Below are positions 1 to 8,076 of a DNA stretch of 64,000 nucleotides, piece by piece. The stretch is from NCBI GenBank assembly GCA_015065765.1, contig SVPP01000008.1, positions 1 through 64,000 of the forward strand, given 5' to 3'. The first letter of the stretch is position 1. Each line of letters starts with the position of its first letter. Below the pieces are notes generated by a model that searched no databases, was not told where the DNA came from, and saw nothing but the letters and a program-made list of their open reading frames with translations. The stretch comes from Oscillospiraceae bacterium (lineage in GTDB: Bacteria > Bacillota > Clostridia > Oscillospirales > Acutalibacteraceae). The position numbers were made by a program, and so were the translations under genes.

Positions 1-1099
1 TGTTGATGTTGGTGTGGTAATCGCTTCCCCATTCAGGACGGTAGCCGTTGCACCAGATGCCCTGTAGATTTGCGGGCAGGGTTGCATTCTTTCCTGAGCT
101 TTCAATAAGCAGATAGCGTCCGAAATTATAATAAAGCTCGTACATGTCAAGGTCTTCCTGACGGTTGCGTTGCAGGAAATAGAGACGCCAGTCCACAGGT
201 ATATCATCGTAGTGTGTAGCATTGAGATTGAGCGACACCTTATCAAACACAGCCTTGTGTGCAGCAATATGTTCTGATTTCAAGGTTTCGTAATCAACGG
301 CTGTTACAGCGTCAAGCTTTTGTTTCAAAATTGCACGATAGTCAATACTTTCGTCTATGTCATATTTCTCAACATTGTAATTTGTCTCAAACACACCGTA
401 AACGATTACCCATGTTGCATCGTGAACGATGATATGCTTTTTATCATTCAGGAGCTTACCATCCGTGCGGACAAAAATATTCGCCCCGAAGGACATACCT
501 TCTCCGCCTTCACCATACAGTTCCTCGTCATAATATGTTACTCTGCCGTTCATGAAAAGCAGGTTGTTGCGAAGTGCAGAAGTGTAGGCGTCCTGACCTC
601 GCTCCATGGTAACATAACAGTCAAAAGGTGCGGAGGCTGTTATTTTATATACAAGGGCGTCATATTTTTCACTGACAAAGGTTTCACTGAAGAAGTCGGT
701 TGTACCTTTTTTATATGACACACGACCGATAGCTTCGCTCAGTTCAAGTTCCTTGCGATAATTTTCATAGCGACTTTTATCAGGGAATTCAATGCGCACC
801 TCGCCCATGCTTTCAAAAAAACGTACACATTCAGGACTTGCCATAAATGTTTTACTGCAAAGCTCAGCTGCTTCTTCATAACATTCATCAAGGAGAAGTT
901 CTCTGATTTTTGCAAGCATCTCGGAAGAACTGTTATATTTCTCCTGAATCTGACGACCGCTCCATAAAGATTCTTCGTTAATTTCAATTGTTTCTTCGTA
1001 AGGATCACCGTAAAGCATCGCGCCGATACGGCCGTTACCCAGTGGAAATGCCCGCATCCAATCGCGCTCATAGTCCTCGTGCCAGAGCTTTGTTGACAT
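1..1099 (-). CDS. GH95 family alpha-L-fucosidase/galactosidase (3' part cut by window edge)
   Basis: About 366 N-terminal residues are visible and the frame runs open off the left edge. The N-terminus carries the GH95 N-terminal beta-sandwich signature (LPLGNGRIGAM-like: FPLGNGRIGAMLYGD near residue 18, then INEESLWSGR near residue 40). Near residue 345 the start of the catalytic (alpha/alpha)6 barrel shows NLQGIWCNGYRPEWGSDYH followed by TNIN, a hallmark of the family. GH95 enzymes release alpha-1,2-L-fucose or alpha-L-galactose from plant or host glycans; the choice cannot be made from this half. No signal peptide is seen, so it is probably cytoplasmic. The ATG at 1099 is preceded by an AAGGTG-type SD. 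The gene diverges from the small gene at 1234. Confidence 0.9.
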   Translation of the reverse strand, partial: MSTKLWHEDYERDWMRAFPLGNGRIGAMLYGDPYEETIEINEESLWSGRQIQEKYNSSSEMLAKIRELLLDECYEEAAELCSKTFMASPECVRFFESMGEVRIEFPDKSRYENYRKELELSEAIGRVSYKKGTTDFFSETFVSEKYDALVYKITASAPFDCYVTMERGQDAYTSALRNNLLFMNGRVTYYDEELYGEGGEGMSFGANIFVRTDGKLLNDKKHIIVHDATWVIVYGVFETNYNVEKYDIDESIDYRAILKQKLDAVTAVDYETLKSEHIAAHKAVFDKVSLNLNATHYDDIPVDWRLYFLQRNRQEDLDMYELYYNFGRYLLIESSGKNATLPANLQGIWCNGYRPEWGSDYHTNIN

Positions 1100-1135
1100 C
1101 TTTGCACACCTTCTTCTGATAAATAAGTTATTTTC

Positions 1136-1164
1136 ATTATATCACACCAACATTTCTTATACAA
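1136..1164 (-). promoter_or_regulatory. sigma-A promoter of the GH95 gene
   Basis: Read on the minus strand: -35 TTGTAT (1159-1164), 17-bp spacer, -10 TATAAT (1136-1141), about 37 bp upstream of the start codon. Confidence 0.7.
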
Positions 1165-1185
1165 GTTGATTTTGCAAATGTTGGT
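1146..1185. promoter_or_regulatory. inverted repeat between divergent promoters, candidate operator
   Basis: Arms ACCAACATTT (1146-1155) and AAATGTTGGT (1176-1185) are a perfect 10-bp inverted repeat with a 20-bp centre. One arm lies in the spacer and -10 side of the GH95 promoter and the other abuts the -35 of the plus-strand promoter, so one regulator bound here could control both. The regulator is not identified. Confidence 0.5.
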
Positions 1186-1213
1186 TGCACTTATTGTCTT
1201 TTTATGCTATGAT
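1185..1213 (+). promoter_or_regulatory. sigma-A promoter of the SF0329-like gene
   Basis: -35 TTGCAC (1185-1190), 17-bp spacer, -10 TATGAT (1208-1213), 20 bp before the ATG. Confidence 0.65.
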
Positions 1214-1233
1214 AAAATAAAGGCGGTGATTGA

Positions 1234-1752
1234 ATGAGTAAGGTTCTGGGTTCATGGAGCGGAATGAGAAAATATCTTGAAGAAGAGATGCTTGCAGAAA
1301 GTCTGAGTGGCAGGATAAGATACGGCTGTACTTCTTATGCAGGTATGGATGATTGCAAGATTTTTGAGGTGTGCATTGACGGAAAACAGGTTAAACGTTT
1401 TTCATGGGAAACTGTCAATACATATTTTATTGATAACGGCTTTACTCAGAATAAAAATCCGTATGGTGAAAGGGAATATTGGCAAGAGTTTCAGTCTCTT
1501 CTTGAAAGGTGTTCAATAAACGACAGAGAAGAATATACTGACGAAGAATTCTGCAGTGCTCTTGAAAGATACAGAGGCAGTGACATACAGAAAAGTATTT
1601 CTTCAGAGAATCCCTTGGTTAGGATGTTTGCAGTCCTTGACAGAAGAGTGGGAAAACGCACTCTCGACAAAATAAAAGAGGATATCGAAAATCAACCTGA
1701 ATGGCTGAAAAAGTTTTACAAATTGCGGATTTCTGCCGAAATAACAAAGTGA
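1234..1752 (+). CDS. conserved hypothetical protein, SF0329-like family
   Basis: A 172-aa soluble protein without signal or membrane segments. Its layout recalls the small SF0329-type family of unknown function found scattered in Firmicutes: an N-terminal SGRIRYGCTSY stretch, a central acidic helical part, and a conserved C-terminal block NPLVRMFAVLDRRVGKRTL followed by QPEWLKKFYKLR. These proteins look like small stand-alone cytoplasmic factors, and nothing in the sequence gives an activity. The start ATG follows a GGCGGTGATT SD. It is monocistronic and ends in a bidirectional terminator. The family call rests on remembered similarity; that the frame is a real gene is much safer. Confidence 0.7.
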   Translation: MSKVLGSWSGMRKYLEEEMLAESLSGRIRYGCTSYAGMDDCKIFEVCIDGKQVKRFSWETVNTYFIDNGFTQNKNPYGEREYWQEFQSLLERCSINDREEYTDEEFCSALERYRGSDIQKSISSENPLVRMFAVLDRRVGKRTLDKIKEDIENQPEWLKKFYKLRISAEITK

Positions 1753-1758
1753 AAAAAC

Positions 1759-1805
1759 AACTCTCCTTGCATTTGGTAACACCATTTACAAGGAGAGTTT
1801 AGTTT
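1759..1805. terminator. bidirectional intrinsic terminator
   Basis: An 11-bp stem AACTCTCCTTG (1759-1769) / CAAGGAGAGTT (1789-1799) has T-rich flanks on both sides. It serves the convergent gene at 1234 and the membrane-protein operon ending at 1826. Confidence 0.8.
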
Positions 1806-1825
1806 TAATGTGCTGAAATTATATC

Positions 1826-3259
1826 TTATTTGAAATAAATTCCGCCGAAGATAAGTAATGCAGTCATCATTACAAGATATGTGGGATAGACCGTTGAAGA
1901 GCAACCGAATGAAGCAATAAACTGACCTGCTGTTTTTGTCTTTTCACGGTTTTCCTTAACCAGTTTTGGACGGAACATAAAGAAAAATTCAAAAATCAGA
2001 TATCCTACGCAGTAGAAAATCCATGTTTCCCAGAGTGTATATCCTCTGATTGCCTGAATTGCAAGTAACACCGCACCGACGAGTATGAGGAAAATACGGA
2101 TAAACTTGATTCCCTTATAGTCCCAATAACGCTCTAAGCCGTCATGCTGTGCGATAACGTAGTACATTGTGAAGCAGCAGATAATGCTTGCCATTGTTGT
2201 AGAGCCAAGCATAATGAGTGCAAGAGGGAAGACCATATAGCAGGGACGTTCGAGAACCTCTACGATGTTCATGTCAACCTCACCGAAGGCACGTGTGATT
2301 TTGTTGCCGTTTCTGCGGTAAGGAATGATGAACAGGAAAATAGTGAGAATGATTAGTGCACAGAAAATCCACGAGAGAATCGTATCAACATTCTGCGGAA
2401 CAGGATGCCACAGTGCACCGTTTGCTTCCGCGTCTGCCATTTTTTCTTTGGCAAGGGGCCAACCAAGAACAAAAGCAACTGAGATGCCGAAGCCTTGCGC
2501 AAGGCCTTGCACAAGCTCCATCATTTTCCAACCATCGATGATATCAAGCTCATCCAGCTTGCCGAACATACGCTTACCGTTTTTGAGAGGATGGCATTCT
2601 CTGTCATAAAGACCTATGCCGATAACCCAACCTATTGCACCGAAGAGCATACCGCCAAGCCACATGATAATGCTGAAAATATCGCGGCGGACAACCATCA
2701 TAATGAGGAGCTCTGCGATAATCACAACATTTCTGCCCCATTCTTCACGGCTATCCTCAGAAAATCCGATTTTAGGCATTCTGCCGTGTTCAGGGTCATA
2801 GGGAGTGTTGAAGATGCGGTAGCCGATTTCCTGTGACAGTGGAACGAGAGCGAAGAAAATTACGAAATCATACCACTTGTATACAACGCCACTCATTGCC
2901 GAAAAGCTGATGCCGAGAAAGGCCGAGCCGAGACCACCCCAGATAGTACCCTTGAAAGCGAGGGCAAGATAACCCATGGGAGGATTATAGCGAGGCTTGT
3001 CATGGTGGAGAATAAGTGCCATGGTAGAAGCATAAGGCTCCATACCGCCGTAAAAATAACCAAGTGCACATGCTGCTGCGAAAAGGAACACATTATCCAT
3101 CAGAAGCTCTGATCCTGTGTACCATACACACATGATGCCCATAAATGCACCAGGAAGCATTGCACCTTTTTCACCGCCGATTGCCGAGCCACGGATTCCC
3201 CATCCGAAGCACATGGCGAGCATGCTGAAAATTATAAAAATAACGGGATTCTGAGTCAT
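1826..3259 (-). CDS. polytopic membrane protein of unrecognised family, paralog 2
   Basis: A 477-aa protein with roughly 10-12 hydrophobic helices and no signal peptide. It is a close tandem paralog of the upstream gene; most residues match over the first 170 (shared GSAIGGEKGAMLPGA, ALGYFYGGMEPY, RIFNTPYDPEHGRMPK). Conserved charged loops (IPYRRNGNKITRAFGEVDM, AQHDGLERYWD) suggest a transporter or membrane enzyme. I do not recognise the family. Being last in an operon with a sialidase-like protein and an IclR regulator, uptake or efflux of an acidic sugar is a reasonable inference only. The ATG at 3259 follows AAGGAG by 9 bp, better placed than the TTG at 3268. Confidence 0.8.
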   Translation of the reverse strand: MTQNPVIFIIFSMLAMCFGWGIRGSAIGGEKGAMLPGAFMGIMCVWYTGSELLMDNVFLFAAACALGYFYGGMEPYASTMALILHHDKPRYNPPMGYLALAFKGTIWGGLGSAFLGISFSAMSGVVYKWYDFVIFFALVPLSQEIGYRIFNTPYDPEHGRMPKIGFSEDSREEWGRNVVIIAELLIMMVVRRDIFSIIMWLGGMLFGAIGWVIGIGLYDRECHPLKNGKRMFGKLDELDIIDGWKMMELVQGLAQGFGISVAFVLGWPLAKEKMADAEANGALWHPVPQNVDTILSWIFCALIILTIFLFIIPYRRNGNKITRAFGEVDMNIVEVLERPCYMVFPLALIMLGSTTMASIICCFTMYYVIAQHDGLERYWDYKGIKFIRIFLILVGAVLLAIQAIRGYTLWETWIFYCVGYLIFEFFFMFRPKLVKENREKTKTAGQFIASFGCSSTVYPTYLVMMTALLIFGGIYFK

Positions 3260-3286
3260 TATTACCAACTCCTTTTATGAAAATCA

Positions 3287-3314
3287 AAGCCGCCACAGGA
3301 ATCTGTGACGGCTT
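3287..3314 (-). other. intercistronic hairpin between the paralogs
   Basis: AAGCCG and CACAG arms pair with CTGTG and CGGCTT with one mismatch and a 4-nt loop. There is no T-run, so it is more likely an mRNA-processing or stability element than a terminator. Confidence 0.5.
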
Positions 3315-3319
3315 CAGCT

Positions 3320-4756
3320 TTAGCGGAAATTGTAGTAACCGAAAACGAGCATAGCAGCTACGAGAACATAGAAGAAGGGGAGAACTGTGCTGTCTCCGCC
3401 GAAGGCTTCAAGGAATTCACGGAAATTCTTTGATTTTTTCCAGTTTTCTTTGACTCTCATCGGACGCAGGAAATATACAGCGTCGAAGATGATGTATCCT
3501 ATGCAGTAGAAAACCCATGTTTCCCAGAGTGTGTAGCCTCTGAAAATCTGACCGATGAGGATAGCTACACCGACAAGGATGATAATAGCACGGATAAGCT
3601 TTATGTTCTTGAAGTCCCAATAACGCTCAAGTCCGTCATGCTGAGCGATAACATAGTACATAACGAAGCAGCAGATAATGCTTGCCATTGTTGTAGAACC
3701 GAGCATAACAAGTGCAAGGGGGAATACCATGTAGCAGGGACGCTCAAGAACCTCAACGATGTTCATATCAACCTCACCGAAGGCGCGTGTGATTTTGTTG
3801 CCGTTTCTGCGGTAGGGGATAATGAAGAGGAAGATTGTGAGGATAATCAGCGCACAGAATACCCATGAAAGTATTGTGTCAACTTTTGGTGGGAGCATAT
3901 ACCACAGCTCGCCTGTAGCTTCTGCGTGTTCAAGATTTTTTGCAGCGATAGGCCAACCTACAATAAATGCAGCTGCAATTCCGAGACCGTTGAAGCAGCC
4001 CTGAACAAATTCCATAATCTTCCAACCGTCAATGAGGTTTTTCTCATCGAGCTTGCCGAAAAGTCTTTTTCCGTTTTTAAGGGGATGCAGTTCTTTATCG
4101 TAGAAGGTGATAGCGACAACCCAACCGATTGAACCTGCAAGTGCACCGCCGATCCACATGATGATACCGAAAATGTCGCGACGAATAGCCATCATGATAA
4201 GAAGCGCTGCAACTATTACAAGGTTACGTCCCCATTCCTCACGTGAATCCTTAGAGAAACAGATTTTAGGCATTCTGCCGTGTTCAGGATCGTAGGGGGT
4301 GTTGAAAATTCTGTATCCGATTTCCTGTAAAAGGGGAACAAGTGCAAAGAAAATAACGAAGTCATACCACTTGTAAACCTGACCGCTCATTGCTGAAAAG
4401 CTGATACCGAGGAATGCTGAGCCGAGGCCGCTCCAGATTGAGCCTTTGAAGGCAAGAGCAAGATAGCCCAATGGGGGATTATAGCGTGGCACATTATGTG
4501 TCAGAACAAGACCCATCGTTGAGCCGTAGGGCTCCATACCGCCGTAGAAATAACCGAGTGCACAAGCTGCTGCAAACAGGAATACATTATTCATAAGAAG
4601 GTCAGAGCCTGTGTACCATACGCACATTATACCCATGATTGCACCGGGGAGCATAGCACCTTTTTCGCCGCCGATAGCGGAACCGCGCATACCCCAGCCG
4701 AAACACATGACCAGCATGCTTATGGCTAAAAATACTAATTCGTTTTGTGTTGTCAT
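3320..4756 (-). CDS. polytopic membrane protein of unrecognised family, paralog 1
   Basis: A 478-aa paralog of the next gene with the same helix layout and conserved loops. The N-terminus (LVFLAISMLVMCFGWGMRG) enters the membrane directly. A Gly-rich AIGGEKGAMLPGA stretch and a cytoplasm-type loop with PYDPEHGRMPK are the best family markers. It begins 24 bp after the IclR gene, with AGAGGTG as SD. Retention of two similar copies in one operon may mean a heterodimer or two substrate specificities. Transport of the product or substrate of the sialidase-like enzyme is an inference from context. Confidence 0.8.
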   Translation of the reverse strand: MTTQNELVFLAISMLVMCFGWGMRGSAIGGEKGAMLPGAIMGIMCVWYTGSDLLMNNVFLFAAACALGYFYGGMEPYGSTMGLVLTHNVPRYNPPLGYLALAFKGSIWSGLGSAFLGISFSAMSGQVYKWYDFVIFFALVPLLQEIGYRIFNTPYDPEHGRMPKICFSKDSREEWGRNLVIVAALLIMMAIRRDIFGIIMWIGGALAGSIGWVVAITFYDKELHPLKNGKRLFGKLDEKNLIDGWKIMEFVQGCFNGLGIAAAFIVGWPIAAKNLEHAEATGELWYMLPPKVDTILSWVFCALIILTIFLFIIPYRRNGNKITRAFGEVDMNIVEVLERPCYMVFPLALVMLGSTTMASIICCFVMYYVIAQHDGLERYWDFKNIKLIRAIIILVGVAILIGQIFRGYTLWETWVFYCIGYIIFDAVYFLRPMRVKENWKKSKNFREFLEAFGGDSTVLPFFYVLVAAMLVFGYYNFR

Positions 4757-4780
4757 ACAAACACCTCTTTCTATAAAGTA

Positions 4781-5533
4781 TCAGAGATACATTCTCACTA
4801 ATTCTGCAGTTTTTGCAAGGTACTTGCAAAATTCTCTGATTTTTTCTTCTGTGAAGTGAGCTTCAAGTCCCGATACACTGACTGACGCTACGGGAACACC
4901 GAATTCATTGAGAATTGCCATTGCTACGCAGGCAATATCATATTCATGCTCAGCACGATCAACGGCATACCCACGTTTGCGGATAAGAGCAAGTTCTCTG
5001 GATAATTCCTCAGGGTCTGTGATTGTGTTATGAGTAAATGGTATTAGCTTTGATTTCAGAACCTCTTCCTGCTGTTGACGAGAAAGGTAAGCAAGGATAG
5101 ATTTTCCTACACCTGTGCAGTAAAGTGGGGCAGTCTCACCGCTGTAATCAAGGGTAAGATGAGAAGCCTTCGGGCAGATATTTTCAAGATATATTACATC
5201 CTGTCCGCGGCAAACTGCAAGGTTGACTGTTTCGCCTGTGATTTCTGACAGCTCACTGAGTGCTGTTCTGATTAGCTTATTGCTGTCACGTGTCATTCTG
5301 TAAACGCTTCCGAGACAAAGGCAACGTACACCGAGAGTATATTTTCCGTCTGCTGTGCGTTCAATCATGGCACAGGCTTCAAGGGTTGAAAGCATGTTGT
5401 GTACAGTGCTTTTCAGCAGGCCTGTTCTTTTCGCAAGTTCGGAAACGCCAAGCTTAGGTTCTTCTATTGTAAAACAGGAAAGCAATTGTATTGCCTTCTG
5501 CAGTGACTTAACTTTTACCTGTTTTTCCTCCAC
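4781..5533 (-). CDS. IclR family transcriptional regulator
   Basis: A 250-aa protein. The N-terminal winged helix (residues about 8-65: SLQKAIQLLSCF, GVSELAKRTGLLKSTVHNML) is followed by the IclR effector domain, including GETVNLAVCRGQDVIYLE, YCTGVGKSILAYL and a C-terminal RGYAVDRAEHEYDIACVA. IclR proteins are dimeric and sense small carbon metabolites, often acidic sugars. The start is a GTG with AAGGAGG 9 bp upstream. It sits 17 bp after the sialidase-like gene and before the two membrane proteins, so it probably autoregulates this operon, and perhaps the divergent one, through the TTCATC palindrome near 6697. Confidence 0.93.
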   Translation of the reverse strand: MEEKQVKVKSLQKAIQLLSCFTIEEPKLGVSELAKRTGLLKSTVHNMLSTLEACAMIERTADGKYTLGVRCLCLGSVYRMTRDSNKLIRTALSELSEITGETVNLAVCRGQDVIYLENICPKASHLTLDYSGETAPLYCTGVGKSILAYLSRQQQEEVLKSKLIPFTHNTITDPEELSRELALIRKRGYAVDRAEHEYDIACVAMAILNEFGVPVASVSVSGLEAHFTEEKIREFCKYLAKTAELVRMYL

Positions 5534-5550
5534 GGAAAAAGCCTCCTTTT

Positions 5551-6567
5551 TCAGCGTTCTACACGCACAAGGGCATAACCGATTTTTTTACGTCCGCAGG
5601 TGTAAACCATGTGAAGAAGATCGCCTTCTGCAACAATAGACGGATATGAAAATTCCACACCGGGTTCTGTTTCAAGTTCAATGCGTACAGGGTAGGTAGC
5701 GCCGTTATCCTCTGAAAGGAAGAGGCAAAGAGGAGTTCTGTCACCCCAGTTTTCGCTCACAGGGTTGCAGATAAGACCGAGAACACCGCAGTCGGTGATT
5801 GCTGCACCGATACCGCTGTTGTTGTTGGGCATATCTGTGGGCTGTGCTGTTGACCATGTACGGCCGAAGTCTTTTGACTCACTGCGATAGATTTTGTTCA
5901 GATTTGTGCGGGCAAGCATATAAACTGTGCCGTCATGTGACTGATCTTCCCATATTGCAGGCTGGATAAGACCTTCGCCTTCCTTGGGGAGCTCTTCTTT
6001 ACGATTGCATATTGTGCCGTCAGGAAGAGTGAAAGCAACAGGTGCAGAAAGTTTCCATGTTTCACCGTTGTCTTCACTGCGGTCTGTCCATGATTCCCAG
6101 CGGTCAACAAGGTCCTCTGTTGAGCCGGGAGCAAGAAGTGCACCATCTGAAAGACGGATCATCTGATTTTTCACGGGACCTCTGCCGCCTACATCACCGG
6201 GAACAAGCTCTTCAGGTGTTGACCATGTTTTGCCGCCGTCAGTTGAAACAGATTTCATTGAGTACCAATGTCCTTCGTCAATACCGCTTTTATAAATGAG
6301 AGTCAGAACACCGTCTTCAGCAAACAAAGTGGGGTTCCAGTCTGCCTCACCATCATCAGGAGTTATTGCAACAGGTGTGCTCCATTCTCCGTCACGACGT
6401 GAAAACCAAATGCGTACATTGGGGTTTTTTTCTTTAATACCACCAAACCATGCAGCAGTCGGTGTTCCGTCACAGATTGCAACTGTTGCAGCGTGGCATT
6501 CGCCTGTTTCTTCATTAATGCCTTCAGTTATCATGTATTCCTGATACAGAAGTTCCGCTTTTATCAT
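5551..6567 (-). CDS. cytoplasmic sialidase-like BNR-repeat (Asp-box) protein
   Basis: A 338-aa beta-propeller of the BNR_2/sialidase superfamily. The N-terminal block ECHAATVAICDG...AAWFGG with RIWFSRR is the family signature. Asp-box motifs are visible near residues 108 (STDGGKTW), 164 (SEDNGETW), 231 (SKDFGRTW) and 285 (SEDNGATY). There is no signal peptide, so it acts on imported oligosaccharides or is not a hydrolase. Family members include exo-alpha-sialidases and enzymes for other 2-keto-3-deoxy sugars (Kdn, Kdo, DHA), and the sequence alone does not settle the substrate. The KdsB homolog across the divergent promoter makes a Kdo-like ligand attractive. It is first gene of the operon with an AAGGAG SD. 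Confidence 0.85.
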   Translation of the reverse strand: MIKAELLYQEYMITEGINEETGECHAATVAICDGTPTAAWFGGIKEKNPNVRIWFSRRDGEWSTPVAITPDDGEADWNPTLFAEDGVLTLIYKSGIDEGHWYSMKSVSTDGGKTWSTPEELVPGDVGGRGPVKNQMIRLSDGALLAPGSTEDLVDRWESWTDRSEDNGETWKLSAPVAFTLPDGTICNRKEELPKEGEGLIQPAIWEDQSHDGTVYMLARTNLNKIYRSESKDFGRTWSTAQPTDMPNNNSGIGAAITDCGVLGLICNPVSENWGDRTPLCLFLSEDNGATYPVRIELETEPGVEFSYPSIVAEGDLLHMVYTCGRKKIGYALVRVER

Positions 6568-6602
6568 TATTTAACATCTCCTTTTTATGTAGCTGTATAT
6601 CG

Positions 6603-6631
6603 ATTATAACAGTAGGATTTTTCAATGTCAA
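6603..6631 (-). promoter_or_regulatory. consensus sigma-A promoter of the sialidase-like operon
   Basis: On the minus strand: TTGACA (6626-6631), 17-bp spacer, TATAAT (6603-6608). A full consensus match on a catabolic-type operon suggests that control is by repression. Confidence 0.85.
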
Positions 6632-6663
6632 TCATTTAGTTTCATGGTGTGAATGATTTTTTG

Positions 6664-6709
6664 AAAAATTCATCAATATTTTCCATTTGTTCATCAATGA
6701 TGAATTTTT
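6664..6709. promoter_or_regulatory. palindromic operator candidate for the IclR regulator
   Basis: The perfect palindrome TTCATCAATGATGAA lies at 6690-6704. A further TTCATCA half-site at 6669-6675 makes longer arms AAAAATTCATCA (6664-6675) / TGATGAATTTTT (6698-6709). It lies between the two divergent promoters. IclR operators are typically about 15-bp palindromes, sometimes repeated, which fits. Confidence 0.55.
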
Positions 6710-6730
6710 TAAAAATGTAACATTAATCAG

Positions 6731-6759
6731 TTGACAGAAATTTTCTGAAGTGGTATGTT
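6731..6759 (+). promoter_or_regulatory. sigma-A promoter of the 403-aa protein/kdsB operon
   Basis: -35 TTGACA (6731-6736), 17-bp spacer, -10 TATGTT (6754-6759). Additional AT-rich -10-like hexamers follow directly, so the exact start is uncertain. Confidence 0.6.
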
Positions 6760-6852
6760 ATAAATATACTATAAATGTGTAGTATTGTTGTTTTTTTATG
6801 CGTTCAACATGGAAGAACAAAATCAGAATAAATATGAATAGGAGAATGTATT

Positions 6853-8064
6853 ATGGCATCACCTGCTCTTGTAGAACAGCTTTATCAGGCACTTCCTGAT
6901 GAAACAAAAGAATTTTTGGCTTCTGCCATAAAAAGTGTGGTTGAAACAAAGAAAAATGGCGGCAAGGTAGCGGCAGTTATCGGTAGCGGCCCCAACCTGC
7001 ACGAAGGTGTTACAACACTTATTGCAACACTTATCCACGCAGGACTTATTGATGGTGTTACAACATCTTCAGCAGTTATCTCACACGAAATGGGCGGTAC
7101 TCTCGATAAGGTTAAACGTTTTGACGCGGATATTCTCGGCGATAAATGTCCCGAAAGCATCCGTTGTCGAGGCAATATTTATGAACTTACTCAGCTCAGT
7201 GAAGAAGAGTGGGCGAGAATCCGTTCGGAAATGCCTCTCGATGAAGAGCTTGTTGAAATCTGTGAAAAAGCAGAAGGTAAAGTTATCATCAAGGCTGCAG
7301 GTAACATGGCTTACCCTGTAGGTTATTTCAACGAAACAGTTTCAACTGAGGTTATGGTTGCAGCACAGTCTCTCGGTGAAAGCTTTGAATATGTTGCAGG
7401 TCTCGGCTCTGACCCCAGGACAATGATCGGTGCAGGTGCAATCAAGAATGTACCTGTTTTGGTAAGCGTTCCTCAGCTTATCGGTGGCGGTCAGGTTGGT
7501 CTCTGTATTTCAGACAGTATTCCTGTCAGCCAGCGTTGTCAGAGAATTGCAAAAATGCTTTCAGAGGCAGATGTTATCATCGAATCTGCTGTTGCACTTA
7601 CTCAGGAAATTCACGATGGTCCCTTTGAAACATATACAGGTCACGGTATCTGGGGTGCAATGAACGGTATGCCTACATACAGCCTCAAGGATAAAACTCT
7701 CATCCGCTTTGACCTTGATGAAAACCTCAAGCGTTCATGGGATCTTAACAAACAGAGTGAGCTTATCCAGAAGGCAATCAACGAAGGTCTTCCCAAGACA
7801 AAGCTTACAAAGATTCCTTTCCGTATGGAAATGTCAGCATTCACACGTCTTGAAAACAGTATTCCTGTTATCGGCGATATCGGTGAACTGTGGCCCATAT
7901 TTGTTGACAAAATCTGCAAAGAGCTTGGCATTACTCTTGACTTTACATCTGCTCCTCAGAATACAGATGAAGGTAAGGAAATGCGTGAGCGTATTGTAAA
8001 CGAAATCAAGCCCTTCTCACTTCACAAGATGCGTAAAGCTCTCAGTGAAAAGTATAAATTTTAA
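6853..8064 (+). CDS. unrecognised 403-aa protein, Rossmann-like, paired with KdsB
   Basis: A soluble protein without signal peptide. The N-terminal half has a beta strand plus Gly loop (VAAVIGSGPNLHEGV, residues 39-53) followed by an SSAVISHEMGGTLDKV stretch, then alpha/beta secondary structure with further Gly-rich turns (LIGGGQVGLC, GIGAGAI-type). The pattern of a dinucleotide-type loop followed by a conserved His recalls deoxyhypusine-synthase-like folds, but I cannot assign it with confidence. It starts at the ATG after AGGAGA and is 12 bp upstream of the kdsB-like gene, so the two are almost certainly co-expressed. A role in making or handling the 2-keto-3-deoxy sugar used by KdsB is inference from linkage. 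Confidence 0.75.
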   Translation: MASPALVEQLYQALPDETKEFLASAIKSVVETKKNGGKVAAVIGSGPNLHEGVTTLIATLIHAGLIDGVTTSSAVISHEMGGTLDKVKRFDADILGDKCPESIRCRGNIYELTQLSEEEWARIRSEMPLDEELVEICEKAEGKVIIKAAGNMAYPVGYFNETVSTEVMVAAQSLGESFEYVAGLGSDPRTMIGAGAIKNVPVLVSVPQLIGGGQVGLCISDSIPVSQRCQRIAKMLSEADVIIESAVALTQEIHDGPFETYTGHGIWGAMNGMPTYSLKDKTLIRFDLDENLKRSWDLNKQSELIQKAINEGLPKTKLTKIPFRMEMSAFTRLENSIPVIGDIGELWPIFVDKICKELGITLDFTSAPQNTDEGKEMRERIVNEIKPFSLHKMRKALSEKYKF

Positions 8065-8076
8065 GGAGTGTTAAAA

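Noticed and set aside
320-1164. Small frames at 320-718 (+) and 739-1164 (-)
   Set aside because: Both overlap the GH95 gene, whose own frame is continuous to the left edge and shows family motifs.
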